From a virus, in IMG/VR virus record IMGVR_UViG_3300025889_000748, positions 1 to 27,870 of that record: a stretch of DNA of 27,870 nt. The stretch is one strand, 5' to 3'. Position 1 is the first letter of the stretch, and each line of letters begins with the position of its first letter. Made by a program: the position numbers and the translations under genes. The notes under the pieces are model-generated. The model was given only the letters and a program-made list of their open reading frames with translations. It made no database searches and was not told the origin of the DNA. Below, piece by piece: positions 18,967 through 26,891 of the stretch.

Positions 18967-20716
18967 GGTACTTGTCTCCCCATCGCTCATACGGTCCATC
19001 TACTCCAGCGGTGATCGGCACCGCCCATCCTTCGGTGATGTTCATCGCTTGTGAGATGACCGGGATGAGCTCGCTTACTTCACTACGTGGAATGTCAAAC
19101 ACGACCTCGTCGTGCACTGGCAGCGTCATGTATGGACCGAGGCCGGCAAGGTCTAGGTTCCGCAGCTGCATCTTGAGCACATCTGCTGCTGTGCCTTGTA
19201 TGAGGTAGTTCACAAGCTTATACGCGGTGCGCACATCGTCAGCAACGTGCTTACGTCCTGTAGGCGCGGTCACGTATGCTTGTCTCTCTTCGATGAATCG
19301 CTGTTGCGCGACAGCATCGACGTGCTTCTGAAATGCTTTCACACCAGGGAACTGCCGATCGTACTCGCTAAGAAACGTGCGTGCTTCTTCGATGCTCACA
19401 CCTGCGGTTGCGGCGAACTTGTCCACACCAGCCATGTACACTTTCGCGAATGCGGCGTTCTTTGCTGTTTGCCGGCGCGGATCTTTCTTGCCGATGCTCA
19501 TGTCGCCGTACACACGACGCGCTGTGTCTGTGTGTAAGTCACCTGAGTTGATCGCTGTGATGAGTCCTTCATCACGACAGAAGTGCGCAAGCAGTCGCAT
19601 TTCGATCTGATCAGAGTCGGCCATCACAAGCACATTGTCATCAGATGCGATGAAGGCGTCACGCACCATAGGTCCTCGAGGTAACGTCTGCAGTGCCGGC
19701 GAGTTGACACTCATACGACCAGTACGTGCGCCTAGCTGATTGATGCTTGGGTGCAGCACTTCATTGTCGTGCAGTGTGATGAAGTTGTCAAAGTAAGTGC
19801 TCTTAACTTTCGTTGCTTTCCGCACGCCACGCACCGTCGTTGCGAGGACGTTCCCTTGCAGTTCAAGACCTGAGAGCACGTCATCATCAAGAGCCCAGTC
19901 GCCACTCTTCGTACGCTTCGTTAGCGTCACGCCATCAGCGAGCAGTTGGCGCGTCACTTCTCTGTTCGATCCTGGGCGAAACCCATATGTGTCAAGACAC
20001 CACTGTGTCGCTGACTCGATGAACTCACCAAGCTGATCACGTGCACGAGCACAGTATGCGAGGTCTACCCGTGCACCGCGTTTCTCCATGCTTGCGACGA
20101 TGTGCATCGTGGCCATTTCAAGCTCGTACAGATCTTCGTAGCTTGACTGTACTTGTGGATGCAGAATGTCGTACAAACGTGCTGTTAGCACGGTATCGAT
20201 GCATCCGTATCCCCAGTACATCGGGAACTCAATCGGTACAGTGGCCCATGTCCATCGGTTCTTTGCCATCGCTTCATCAAGTGCGCGTTGCAGTGATGAT
20301 GCATACGCGCCCATGTGCTGTGTGCACAACGACTTCAAAGCTTTGGACGTGTGAGGCGACACGAGGTGACCCATGATCATCGTGTCATGCAGCTGCGCAC
20401 GCGGCACTGTGAATGAAGGCGCGTGATGCTCGATCATCACAGTGTCGAACTTCGCGTTGTGCATAACGATAGGCCCGTCATATGCGCTGATCGCGGCAAG
20501 AGCTGGACCAGCCCAATGCGGCCATGGGAACGCCCACCCAGTACGTGCGTCACCCACTTGTATCAAGCGCACGCCGCACTTCCAGAACTCAAGTCCTTCC
20601 GTCTCTGTGTCGACAGCCAAGCACGTGCGTCGTTCGTTCAGCCATGTGAGGAACTGTCCCAGCTTATGTGTGTCGTCCACAAATGTGATAGGCACATCTG
20701 TGTCAACATCACCCAT
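18959..20716 (-). CDS. Family A (Pol I-type) DNA polymerase with 3'-5' exonuclease
   Basis: 585 residues, close to the 5'-nuclease-free Pol I form usual in phages. Exonuclease: AVDTETEGL (Asp36, Glu38), MHNAKFD, and GCIDTVLTARL. Polymerase: QLGARTGRMSVNSPALQTLP, motif A VMADSDQIEMRLLAHF, motif B RRQTAKNAAFAKVYMAG, motif C LPVHDEVVFDI (about residues 535-537). Motif A has DSDQIEMR where DYSQIELR is usual, and motif B has FAKVYM where FGLIYG is usual, though the aligned Arg, Lys, Phe and Tyr are kept. The start ATG overlaps the deaminase stop by eight bases. The 42 codons upstream in this frame are a shadow. Confidence 0.95.
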   Translation of the reverse strand: MGDVDTDVPITFVDDTHKLGQFLTWLNERRTCLAVDTETEGLEFWKCGVRLIQVGDARTGWAFPWPHWAGPALAAISAYDGPIVMHNAKFDTVMIEHHAPSFTVPRAQLHDTMIMGHLVSPHTSKALKSLCTQHMGAYASSLQRALDEAMAKNRWTWATVPIEFPMYWGYGCIDTVLTARLYDILHPQVQSSYEDLYELEMATMHIVASMEKRGARVDLAYCARARDQLGEFIESATQWCLDTYGFRPGSNREVTRQLLADGVTLTKRTKSGDWALDDDVLSGLELQGNVLATTVRGVRKATKVKSTYFDNFITLHDNEVLHPSINQLGARTGRMSVNSPALQTLPRGPMVRDAFIASDDNVLVMADSDQIEMRLLAHFCRDEGLITAINSGDLHTDTARRVYGDMSIGKKDPRRQTAKNAAFAKVYMAGVDKFAATAGVSIEEARTFLSEYDRQFPGVKAFQKHVDAVAQQRFIEERQAYVTAPTGRKHVADDVRTAYKLVNYLIQGTAADVLKMQLRNLDLAGLGPYMTLPVHDEVVFDIPRSEVSELIPVISQAMNITEGWAVPITAGVDGPYERWGDKYRE

Positions 20717-21191
20717 AAGTGATGACCTCGAGGCCACTCGTTTCGAGCATCTCTTTGCTTCGTTCTGGTTCGCGGTCTGCATCTTCAGCATTGTGGCGGT
20801 ACACCACACGTGCGATGCCACTGTTTGCGATGCTCTTTGCACATGTGAAACACGGCATGCGTGTCACGTACAATGTGCCACCTTCAAAGCGTGCGCGTGA
20901 GCCGCGGATCAGTGCGTTCATCTCAGCGTGAGACGCGACACAGTCGTCGTAATACGCGGCGGCACCACCTGTGCGAGCACGCGGACACCATACGTCGCAG
21001 CGCTCGTCTTGTTCGTAGTACCACCCGGCTGGCGGGCCGTTGTACCCGACAGCTACGACAGCATTCTTAGGTGTGACTACGACACATCCACATTGCGATC
21101 GTGAGCAGTGAGACCGCTGTCCGATCGTGTGTGCCATTGTCATCCACACTTCGTCCCATGTGTATCTTATGAGAGTTGCTTGCTGTACCAT
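20709..21191 (-). CDS. dCMP deaminase
   Basis: 160 residues with the zinc-dependent cytidine/deoxycytidylate deaminase signature: SHAEMNALI (His88 zinc ligand, Glu90 catalyst) and PCFTCAKSI (Cys114, Cys117). Extra cysteines and histidines (CSRSQCGC, ERCDVWC) fit the additional metal site seen in phage dCMP deaminases. It converts dCMP to dUMP, the precursor for dTMP. With a neighbouring enzyme that looks specific for dCMP, the two would share a substrate, as in T4, where both exist. It overlaps the upstream synthase-like gene by 25 bases and the polymerase by eight. The ATG at the start precedes the conserved TWDEVWM helix. Confidence 0.93.
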   Translation of the reverse strand: MVQQATLIRYTWDEVWMTMAHTIGQRSHCSRSQCGCVVVTPKNAVVAVGYNGPPAGWYYEQDERCDVWCPRARTGGAAAYYDDCVASHAEMNALIRGSRARFEGGTLYVTRMPCFTCAKSIANSGIARVVYRHNAEDADREPERSKEMLETSGLEVITYG

Positions 21192-22015
21192 TGCGCCATC
21201 TCCTCTGTGACGTGCACATACGCGTCGTGCGTATGTGAGAACTCTTTGCTCAGCAACAAGCGAGCGATCTCCGCGGCGGTACTGTACGGCGTGCCTCTCT
21301 TTGTAAGAGCACCCGTCTCGTACACAGTCGCATTTGGCGTGGATTCCTCGTAAGCGTCGATCATGCTTTCAACGAGTGGCACATCCGTCTCGTACAAGTG
21401 AAGACTTGAGACGTGATGATAGTACGTGCCAGCACGAAGAGACAAGTCAGACGCGATCACCTGTTGCAGTTGTGTGAACACAAAGAGATCGTACGCGAGA
21501 CCGCGCCACACATCGTTTGATCGCATGTGCGTGTGCATAAGAAGCTTGTCTCCACGGATCATGAACTGCAATGCAACAGTGCACGGGTAGTCCTTCATCC
21601 CGTCTGTGAATAGGTCGTGCAGTGGATCCCACAATGTCACGACAGCTTGTCGTGAGTGCGGGTCACCGCGCAGTCGTTTGATCGCGATTGGGATTTGCCC
21701 ACGTGTGCGTTGCCCGTACCCGCCATGAAAGGTGCCACCATCCATGTACTGCTTGAACGCTGACGAAGCATTCAGCATCGCTGTGGGATCACAGACACCG
21801 CCGATAAGTTGTGCCGCTTCAACCGCCGCGATCTTCATGTTGAGGCCACGCCCAATACCGATTGGGAGTGCTCGCATTGGGTTGTGCAGTTGAATGCTTA
21901 CATCCAGCAGCTCACGCGTCGCTTGTCCTCGAGGCGCGTGTACTTCACCATACTTGAGTATGTGCTTTACGATGTCGGTGTAGTCGTCTCGGATGTCATC
22001 GCTGACGAACCGCAT
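21167..22015 (-). CDS. Thymidylate-synthase-fold enzyme, predicted dCMP (hydroxy)methylase
   Basis: 282 residues. The catalytic cysteine is in DYPCTVALQF (Cys145); the phosphate-binding stretch is MRSNDVWRG (Arg165, Ser166, Asp168); HLY at 206-208 contacts the nucleotide sugar. These match E. coli thymidylate synthase Cys146, Arg166, Asp169, His207 and Tyr209. The decisive difference is GLAYDLFVF: Asp176 stands where dUMP enzymes have Asn177. Asp here is the hallmark of dCMP-specific members such as T4 dCMP hydroxymethylase. The product should be 5-hydroxymethyl- or 5-methyl-dCMP; sequence alone does not separate these. The start follows CAAGGAGAACAT; 42 codons upstream belong to a shadow frame. 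Confidence 0.85.
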   Translation of the reverse strand: MRFVSDDIRDDYTDIVKHILKYGEVHAPRGQATRELLDVSIQLHNPMRALPIGIGRGLNMKIAAVEAAQLIGGVCDPTAMLNASSAFKQYMDGGTFHGGYGQRTRGQIPIAIKRLRGDPHSRQAVVTLWDPLHDLFTDGMKDYPCTVALQFMIRGDKLLMHTHMRSNDVWRGLAYDLFVFTQLQQVIASDLSLRAGTYYHHVSSLHLYETDVPLVESMIDAYEESTPNATVYETGALTKRGTPYSTAAEIARLLLSKEFSHTHDAYVHVTEEMAQWYSKQLS

Positions 22016-22541
22016 ATGTTCTCCTTGCGTGTTCAATGACACGTGCAACCGTGTCCGCTGTTGGGATACCTTCGATCTTTGTGCATTGCGGCATGTATGG
22101 GCCGACGCGATAAGAATCGTACATATCACGGTACGCGCCAAGCACGCTTTCTAAGTGCGGCAGCACATGCGCATCGTCACCACGTTCCGTGATACGTGCA
22201 CGCACAGCTTGCTCTTGATCGTCAATCAGACAAACGAGTGCACCCAGCTGCCACAAGTATTCGTTCACAGCTGCGAATGATTGCGTTGTGAACGATGTCT
22301 TACCACGGAAGAGCGGCCCGTACACAAGCTCTCCCCAATGCCAACGATCGCAGACGATGTGCATGTCAGGATCTGCGAGTGTGTGGATCTCAATGTCCAA
22401 CGTGTACTCAAGCAGTGGATGCACTTTAGGTGGACCACGATGCAGTACTGCGGTGCCACCGTCCGCGTGCAGTGCTTCAACAGTCAAGCTGACAGCTGTG
22501 GTCTTACCCACGCCGTCAGCACCTTCGTAGATGATGATCAT
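21996..22541 (-). CDS. Thymidylate/deoxynucleoside monophosphate kinase
   Basis: 181 residues. P-loop EGADGVGKTTAVSL (about 6-19), nucleotide-binding CDRWHWGELVYGPL with the DR(F/W/H)-type motif near residue 65, and a lid-region arginine stretch (RARITERGDDAH). Thymidylate-kinase-like enzymes phosphorylate dNMPs. In a modified-cytosine phage the enzyme would raise the modified dCMP to the diphosphate, the role of T4 gp1, although it is not homologous in detail that I can see. The start follows GAAGGAGGACAC; the end overlaps the synthase-like gene by 20 bases. Confidence 0.87.
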   Translation of the reverse strand: MIIIYEGADGVGKTTAVSLTVEALHADGGTAVLHRGPPKVHPLLEYTLDIEIHTLADPDMHIVCDRWHWGELVYGPLFRGKTSFTTQSFAAVNEYLWQLGALVCLIDDQEQAVRARITERGDDAHVLPHLESVLGAYRDMYDSYRVGPYMPQCTKIEGIPTADTVARVIEHARRTYAVRQR

Positions 22542-22565
22542 GTGTCCTCCTTCATATGTATGAGC

Positions 22566-22922
22566 TTACGCTACGTGTTCAGTTGCGTATGCTCGCTTGA
22601 TGCTGTCGTCGACTCTACTTGCGTCCTCGAGAAGACGGCGCGAAGTGCGTGGGATGTACTTGGCACCAGTGTCATCATTGAAGAGGTACAAGCGATCAAT
22701 GATCCCGTACGGGTCTTCTGATTGCTGCACCCATGGCCTGTCTGTTTCACCAGGCACGACACTCTTGCCGCATCCAGCAAGCACGTACATTCCACCGCGT
22801 GTCTTATAAAGTGAAAGCTCGATCCATCGTGACTTGCCGTCCTCGTTTGAAGACACACTTGCAAGTTCGACACCAGTGAACTCGATGTGACGGGTTGCGT
22901 CACGTACCACGTATTGCTTCAT
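22566..22922 (-). CDS. Hypothetical protein, 118 residues
   Basis: Not recognised. A soluble protein starting MKQYVVRDATRHIEFTGVEL, with alternating strands in the first half (RWIELSLYKTRGGMYVLAGC) and a helical, charged second half (RTSRRLLEDASRVDDSIKRA). It is the first gene of the nucleotide and replication operon and lies next to the probable control region at 22923-22995, so a small regulatory or host-interaction role is possible, though nothing in the sequence shows it. The start follows GGAGAGCTGCAGGAC. Confidence 0.75.
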   Translation of the reverse strand: MKQYVVRDATRHIEFTGVELASVSSNEDGKSRWIELSLYKTRGGMYVLAGCGKSVVPGETDRPWVQQSEDPYGIIDRLYLFNDDTGAKYIPRTSRRLLEDASRVDDSIKRAYATEHVA

Positions 22923-22947
22923 GTCCTGCAGCTCTCCTGTTCGGTCA

Positions 22948-22968
22948 GTTGCATTCTACTGATGCAAC
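22948..22968 (-). promoter_or_regulatory. Hairpin in the lysis/replication gap, possible promoter or terminator
   Basis: GTTGCAT and ATGCAAC form a perfect 7-bp stem around CAGTAGA. There is no T-run after it. The loop carries TAGAAT, a fair -10 box on the minus strand, but no good -35 at 16-18 bases upstream is seen. This 73-base gap separates late (lysis and tail) from replication genes, where a promoter or terminator would be expected. Either reading is weak. Confidence 0.35.
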
Positions 22969-22995
22969 ACAATGACGACGTACGTTGACGATGAG

Positions 22996-23247
22996 TCAAG
23001 ACGAGTGCGGCAGCACGCCGTACTCGTCTGGAGCAACAGGCGTCACCCGACGAATGATCGTCGTCGCGGTTGCGATCCATACTGTGATGCGCCACAAGAA
23101 CGTGATCACGCTGTCGCCTGTTTCACCAGGCCAGAGATCACCGACTTCATCAGCGATGATCGTGAGCACGACACCGATGAATGTGAGCCACGTAACCGTG
23201 GCGTTCGCAATCACTTTGATGCGGCTAAGAAGATTGTGTGGGTTCAT
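22996..23247 (-). CDS. Small two-span membrane protein, holin-like
   Basis: 83 residues, MNPHNLLSRIKVIANATVTW at the start. Two membrane spans are likely at about 14-32 (TVTWLTFIGVVLTIIAD) and 47-66 (SVITFLWRITVWIATATTII), joined by a short acidic turn, with a polar C-terminus. Size, topology and position right after the endolysin and another membrane protein fit a class II holin or holin partner. No family signature is evident. The start follows AAAGGAGCGTACACCCA; it overlaps the upstream gene by 23 bases. Confidence 0.7.
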   Translation of the reverse strand: MNPHNLLSRIKVIANATVTWLTFIGVVLTIIADEVGDLWPGETGDSVITFLWRITVWIATATTIIRRVTPVAPDEYGVLPHSS

Positions 23248-23548
23248 TGGGTGTACGCTCCTTTGTGCGAGTGCGTGCGGCATTCAACTCCGCGATGACT
23301 TGACTGGGATCTCCACCGTGCTCGCGTACGAGTGCGGCAAGTTGGTGTACGGCTTTCCACAAGATACTTACGTCATGTGAAAGTCGCTCATTCTGCGCTT
23401 GCATTTGATGCATCACACGATCAGCGGCTTGTGTGATTAGGTTCGTCGTCTCCGCTTTCGTTCTCTTCCTAAAGATGAGTCCGCCGAGAACAGTGACGAC
23501 ACTTCCACCAAGAATGCCACCAACAAAGTTGAGAAGTGCGACGTCCAT
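23225..23548 (-). CDS. Membrane-anchored coiled-coil protein in the lysis cassette
   Basis: 107 residues. A single N-terminal hydrophobic span (LLNFVGGILGGSVVTVLGGL, about residues 5-24) is followed by a basic stop sequence (FRKRTKAE), then a long helical region with heptad character (LITQAADRVMHQMQAQNERL, SILWKAVHQLAALV) and a polar tail. This resembles small phage membrane proteins next to endolysins, which may act as holins, anti-holins or i-spanin-like factors. There is no lipobox partner nearby, so spanin function is not supported. It precedes the two-span protein and follows the endolysin. Confidence 0.65.
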   Translation of the reverse strand: MDVALLNFVGGILGGSVVTVLGGLIFRKRTKAETTNLITQAADRVMHQMQAQNERLSHDVSILWKAVHQLAALVREHGGDPSQVIAELNAARTRTKERTPNEPTQSS

Positions 23549-23577
23549 TGTGATCCATTCTTAGGTGGGCGGTTGCG

Positions 23578-24351
23578 TCACGGAAGTTCGATGAGGACTT
23601 TCCATGTCTTAGGCCCAACGACACCATCCACGTGCATCTGCAAGAATGCTTGCACACGTCGCACTGCTTCTTCAGTGCGAGGACCGAACACGCCATCGAT
23701 AGGTCCGATGTCCTGCTTGCAGCAATGCGCAAGCAGTGCTTGGCATCGTACGACATCCGCGCCAGTTGACCCTCGTCGTACTGTTGAGAGCGTGACATCC
23801 ATTGTGAACTCCTTCGTAGGGTCTAGTTCATGTGGTGTGATTGGTGGCGCTTGCTCGCCTACTTTCTCAGCGATGCTTCGACCATCTTGCAGTGCAGCGG
23901 GATGAAACTCGATGTGAAGCCACAACGCCCACGTCTGTCCCATTTGTGAAGCAACTGGTTGTGTCCGCCAGCCGTCGCTATTTGCAGGTCTTCCAGACGT
24001 GCCAGGCGGCCGCCAAACCTGCGATCGACGGTAATGGTGCAATGCTTGCACGCCAGTTTCACGTGATGTGCTGATCAGCCACGGAATGATCTCAGTGTCA
24101 CACACAAAGAGGCCTGGCCCAGGGTTCTCGTATCGCATATCAAGTGCGGCACCGAATGCGTGAGTGCTTACTGACGTACCACCTACGATCGCACGATCTC
24201 CATGGCAGCCGAGGTATGTAAGATCCCATCGTGCTTCGAGGTACTTGCGCATCGACTGCGCGGCTGGCCCACACGACTCGTATGGAGGTGCGTTCCAGTC
24301 AAGATGATCATCGTTGCGCTGGTAGTTGTAGAACTCGGTCTGCACAGTCAT
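23578..24351 (-). CDS. Endolysin: M15 peptidase plus peptidoglycan-binding domain
   Basis: 257 residues. The peptidase has the M15 (VanY/L-Ala-D-Glu endopeptidase-like) zinc motifs: STHAFGAALDM with His64 and Asp71, and LWLHIEFHPA with Glu148 and His150/His146. A linker is followed by a C-terminal peptidoglycan-binding repeat (STVRRGSTGADVVRCQALLA, IDGVFGPRTEEAVRRVQAFL, VDGVVGPKTWKVLIELP, about residues 190-257). It should cut peptide cross-links of the wall at lysis. The protein has no signal peptide, so a holin is needed, consistent with the membrane proteins downstream. The start is ATG at 24349-24351. Confidence 0.9.
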   Translation of the reverse strand: MTVQTEFYNYQRNDDHLDWNAPPYESCGPAAQSMRKYLEARWDLTYLGCHGDRAIVGGTSVSTHAFGAALDMRYENPGPGLFVCDTEIIPWLISTSRETGVQALHHYRRSQVWRPPGTSGRPANSDGWRTQPVASQMGQTWALWLHIEFHPAALQDGRSIAEKVGEQAPPITPHELDPTKEFTMDVTLSTVRRGSTGADVVRCQALLAHCCKQDIGPIDGVFGPRTEEAVRRVQAFLQMHVDGVVGPKTWKVLIELP

Positions 24352-24360
24352 TGTGTGTCC

Positions 24361-26232
24361 TTACGCGTTGAGCATCGGGTCGCCGTTTGGCACAACTTGC
24401 CACCACTGATCCGGCAGCGTTAGTTCATACGTGATCTTCATGTTCTGTGTGTTCTGCTTTGTCACAGGTGTGTCAAGCAGTGCTCTTGAGAACATGTTCC
24501 AACCATTCACTGTCGCAATCGTACGATGATGCTCTGTGGATGCTCCTGTTGGGAACGTGGAAGCGATGTCACGATCACGCGGACCGATAAGGTACAGCTG
24601 CCCGTCGTACCACAATGGTGAAGGTGCATTCTCACGTGAGTTTGAGAACACCATCACGTTGCCTGTACTTGCGAAGAACAGGTCAGCGACCTCCGTTCGT
24701 GTGTATGGAGATGGGTACGCGGTGCTCGAGTTCTCCATGTCGTTCCCCCATGCGAAACCATGCCGACCCATACGAGAGCCATGGTACAAGTACCCATTTG
24801 GTGTGCCGCGATAGAACACATCATTCGTAGACATCGGTGCAATGAGTGTATCGCTCATTCGTCCAGTCTGATCAAGACCTGTGGCTCGTTCAAGCCACGG
24901 AAGCCCAATGTTGTACGGCGACACGTGAGCACCAGCAGTGCTTAGAACTTGAATGCCTTGATCCGTTGACACCCACAAGTTCGTACCGTCAGTACCGATG
25001 CGACCAGTGAGTGCCATACCTGTGGGTACTGGGATGCTCGCTTCATAATCTCCTGTGGCGGGATCAAAGCGGAAGATGTTCGTGACACTTGGGTTCGTAG
25101 CGATCGTGTCACGAGCATATGAGTTGTTATCAGTGAAGACAGCGTAGATCTTCCCACCTAGATATACCGCGTCAGATTCATTCGTAGTGTTTGCTGTCAG
25201 TGTGGGTGCAGCAAGGCCTGTCGACGTGTTCGAGTACACGAGTGTGCCAGCCGTAGTGAAGCGTGTGGTGCGCACTGCACGGTTGTTCCCAATCGACACA
25301 ATGATGAAGTCGCCCGCCGACGGCAGCTTGATGAATCCGGTCCAGCATATGTAGTAGTGGCTGCTTGATCCGGCACTCGTACTGCTGCTCCATGGCGTGC
25401 TTGGCACTGCGCACACAGACGCAGGTTCAGCGATTGAACGATATCTGAGCAGCGCGTCTTGATACGTCGTATCAGCGATCTGTGCTGCGGTGTACTTGTA
25501 CACGTATGGTGTCGAGCCCACCGTTGCGTTGAAGGACACCACGTACACGTCGTTATTGTCAGGATCGACAGCCAAAGCGTTCGCTTGCCCACCTAGCGCG
25601 GCAGGTGGTCGTGGGAGGCAGAAGCCAGTCTCACCGAATGCTACGCTGTACGCGGCGGACGTGCTGTCAGTCAGAGGACCGTACGCGCCACCCATGTGCA
25701 GTGATTGAAACGTCCCGTTTCCTTGCTGGGTGGTCCAGTCCCACACCCACGTAAGAGTGCGAAAGTTAGACGACATTGTCGATTCAGCTTCGTTGATCTG
25801 TCCACGTGATCCTGCGGCTGGGACAGAGCACTTATACTTTGACGCCCAAGCTGATACAGAGCCGCGCATCCATGTGTCATCGGTATCTTCAGCACCAGCG
25901 AAGTTCGTTGCGATGATGTCAGTGTCGTGCACCGCGGGGGCAGTGAATGGGCTCCACGCTGGCCGCCGCATTCCTGCGGCAGTCGCAGCGGAGCTGTCCC
26001 ACGGACTGTACGTCTGCCAAGAATCACTAAATAAGAACCCGTGCCGGTATCCTGCGACGAATCCGTGCAGCCAGCGTGTGAACGCGTCGTGCTGCTTTGT
26101 GACGTAGTTCGTTGACTCGTACTGCTGCTTCACTTTGCCGCTATCCGCGTCGAGCAAGTCAACGCGGTACCGACCGCCAGGCTCTTTCACACTCAAGTGA
26201 CCAAGATGTGTCTGCGACTTTAAGATGTGCAT
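24361..26232 (-). CDS. Large tail or tail-fibre protein with propeller-like repeats
   Basis: 623 residues, probably a minor tail or host-contact protein. The N-terminus (MHILKSQTHLGHLSVK, YRVDLLDADSGKVKQQYEST) resembles tail-attachment segments. The body repeats a pattern of beta strands with small loops, such as ANALAVDPDNNDVYVVSFNA, GGKIYAVFTDNNSYARD and GTDGTNLWVSTDQGIQVLS, as in beta-propellers. Trp, Tyr and Ser are abundant, as in receptor-binding parts. No enzymatic motif is seen. The start was put at the ATG two bases after the upstream stop, with GGGAG before it; twenty codons upstream are unlikely. Confidence 0.75.
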   Translation of the reverse strand: MHILKSQTHLGHLSVKEPGGRYRVDLLDADSGKVKQQYESTNYVTKQHDAFTRWLHGFVAGYRHGFLFSDSWQTYSPWDSSAATAAGMRRPAWSPFTAPAVHDTDIIATNFAGAEDTDDTWMRGSVSAWASKYKCSVPAAGSRGQINEAESTMSSNFRTLTWVWDWTTQQGNGTFQSLHMGGAYGPLTDSTSAAYSVAFGETGFCLPRPPAALGGQANALAVDPDNNDVYVVSFNATVGSTPYVYKYTAAQIADTTYQDALLRYRSIAEPASVCAVPSTPWSSSTSAGSSSHYYICWTGFIKLPSAGDFIIVSIGNNRAVRTTRFTTAGTLVYSNTSTGLAAPTLTANTTNESDAVYLGGKIYAVFTDNNSYARDTIATNPSVTNIFRFDPATGDYEASIPVPTGMALTGRIGTDGTNLWVSTDQGIQVLSTAGAHVSPYNIGLPWLERATGLDQTGRMSDTLIAPMSTNDVFYRGTPNGYLYHGSRMGRHGFAWGNDMENSSTAYPSPYTRTEVADLFFASTGNVMVFSNSRENAPSPLWYDGQLYLIGPRDRDIASTFPTGASTEHHRTIATVNGWNMFSRALLDTPVTKQNTQNMKITYELTLPDQWWQVVPNGDPMLNA

Positions 26233-26233
26233 G

Positions 26234-26875
26234 CTACGGTGCTCCCGGTGCAAGTTCGTACATGAGTGTTCCATTGAACACGGTATCACCATCTCCGAAT
26301 GCCGCTGGTGTTACTGCATCGACATCGACGGATGATCCGTGCACATACAAGCGCACTTCACTAGCGGAAATCGCACGTGCTTCAACGACGTACGTGGTGC
26401 TTGAGATGACGCACACTCCGTGCCCTACAACTTGTTCTTCTGACGTGTGTAGTCCTGATGCGGCAGGGCACGCGGTAGGTAGTCCGATTTCATAAGCACC
26501 AGTGCCACTTGTGGATGATGTGCCGAACGTGATCTCTGCGTGTACGACACCAAGCGTCCCAAGTCGAAAGTATCGTCCCTTCTGTACAGGACTTGTGCCT
26601 AGCGTCGGTGGTGTTGCCGCATCGAGTGTTGGTGTGTATGAGCCCCATTCACCCCATCGACCGAACTCCACCCATTCATCATTGACGACACCAACGCTGA
26701 ACGCGTCTTCTGTTCGGTCAGCGGCGAGCATGCCTTCTGGGACAGCGGTAATCGCGGTCGTCCGTGATGATGCATCAGCGAATGATGCAACGACTTGTCG
26801 TTGCACGTACCCTTGCATCTCATTTGCGTCAACGACTTCATCAGCCCAAACTTTGTACCCTGATCCGTCTGCCAT
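26234..26875 (-). CDS. Minor tail protein
   Basis: 213 residues, MADGSGYKVWADEVVDANEM at the start, then QGYVQRQVVASFADASSRTT, a pattern I associate with siphophage tail-tip appendage proteins near the lysis genes: a short helix, then a beta-rich part (RYFRLGTLGVVHAEITFGTS, STTYVVEARAISASEVRLYV). It ends ELAPGAP. Function in adsorption is inferred from position among tail genes and composition. The start follows GGAAGAGT. The 41 codons before it overlap the upstream gene in another frame and were excluded. Confidence 0.75.
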   Translation of the reverse strand: MADGSGYKVWADEVVDANEMQGYVQRQVVASFADASSRTTAITAVPEGMLAADRTEDAFSVGVVNDEWVEFGRWGEWGSYTPTLDAATPPTLGTSPVQKGRYFRLGTLGVVHAEITFGTSSTSGTGAYEIGLPTACPAASGLHTSEEQVVGHGVCVISSTTYVVEARAISASEVRLYVHGSSVDVDAVTPAAFGDGDTVFNGTLMYELAPGAP

Positions 26876-26891
26876 ACTCTTCCAGTCTATC

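Noticed and set aside
20717-20842. N-terminal extension of the DNA polymerase
   Set aside because: These 42 codons overlap the dCMP deaminase in another frame and show no polymerase similarity. The ATG at 20716 is coupled to the deaminase stop.
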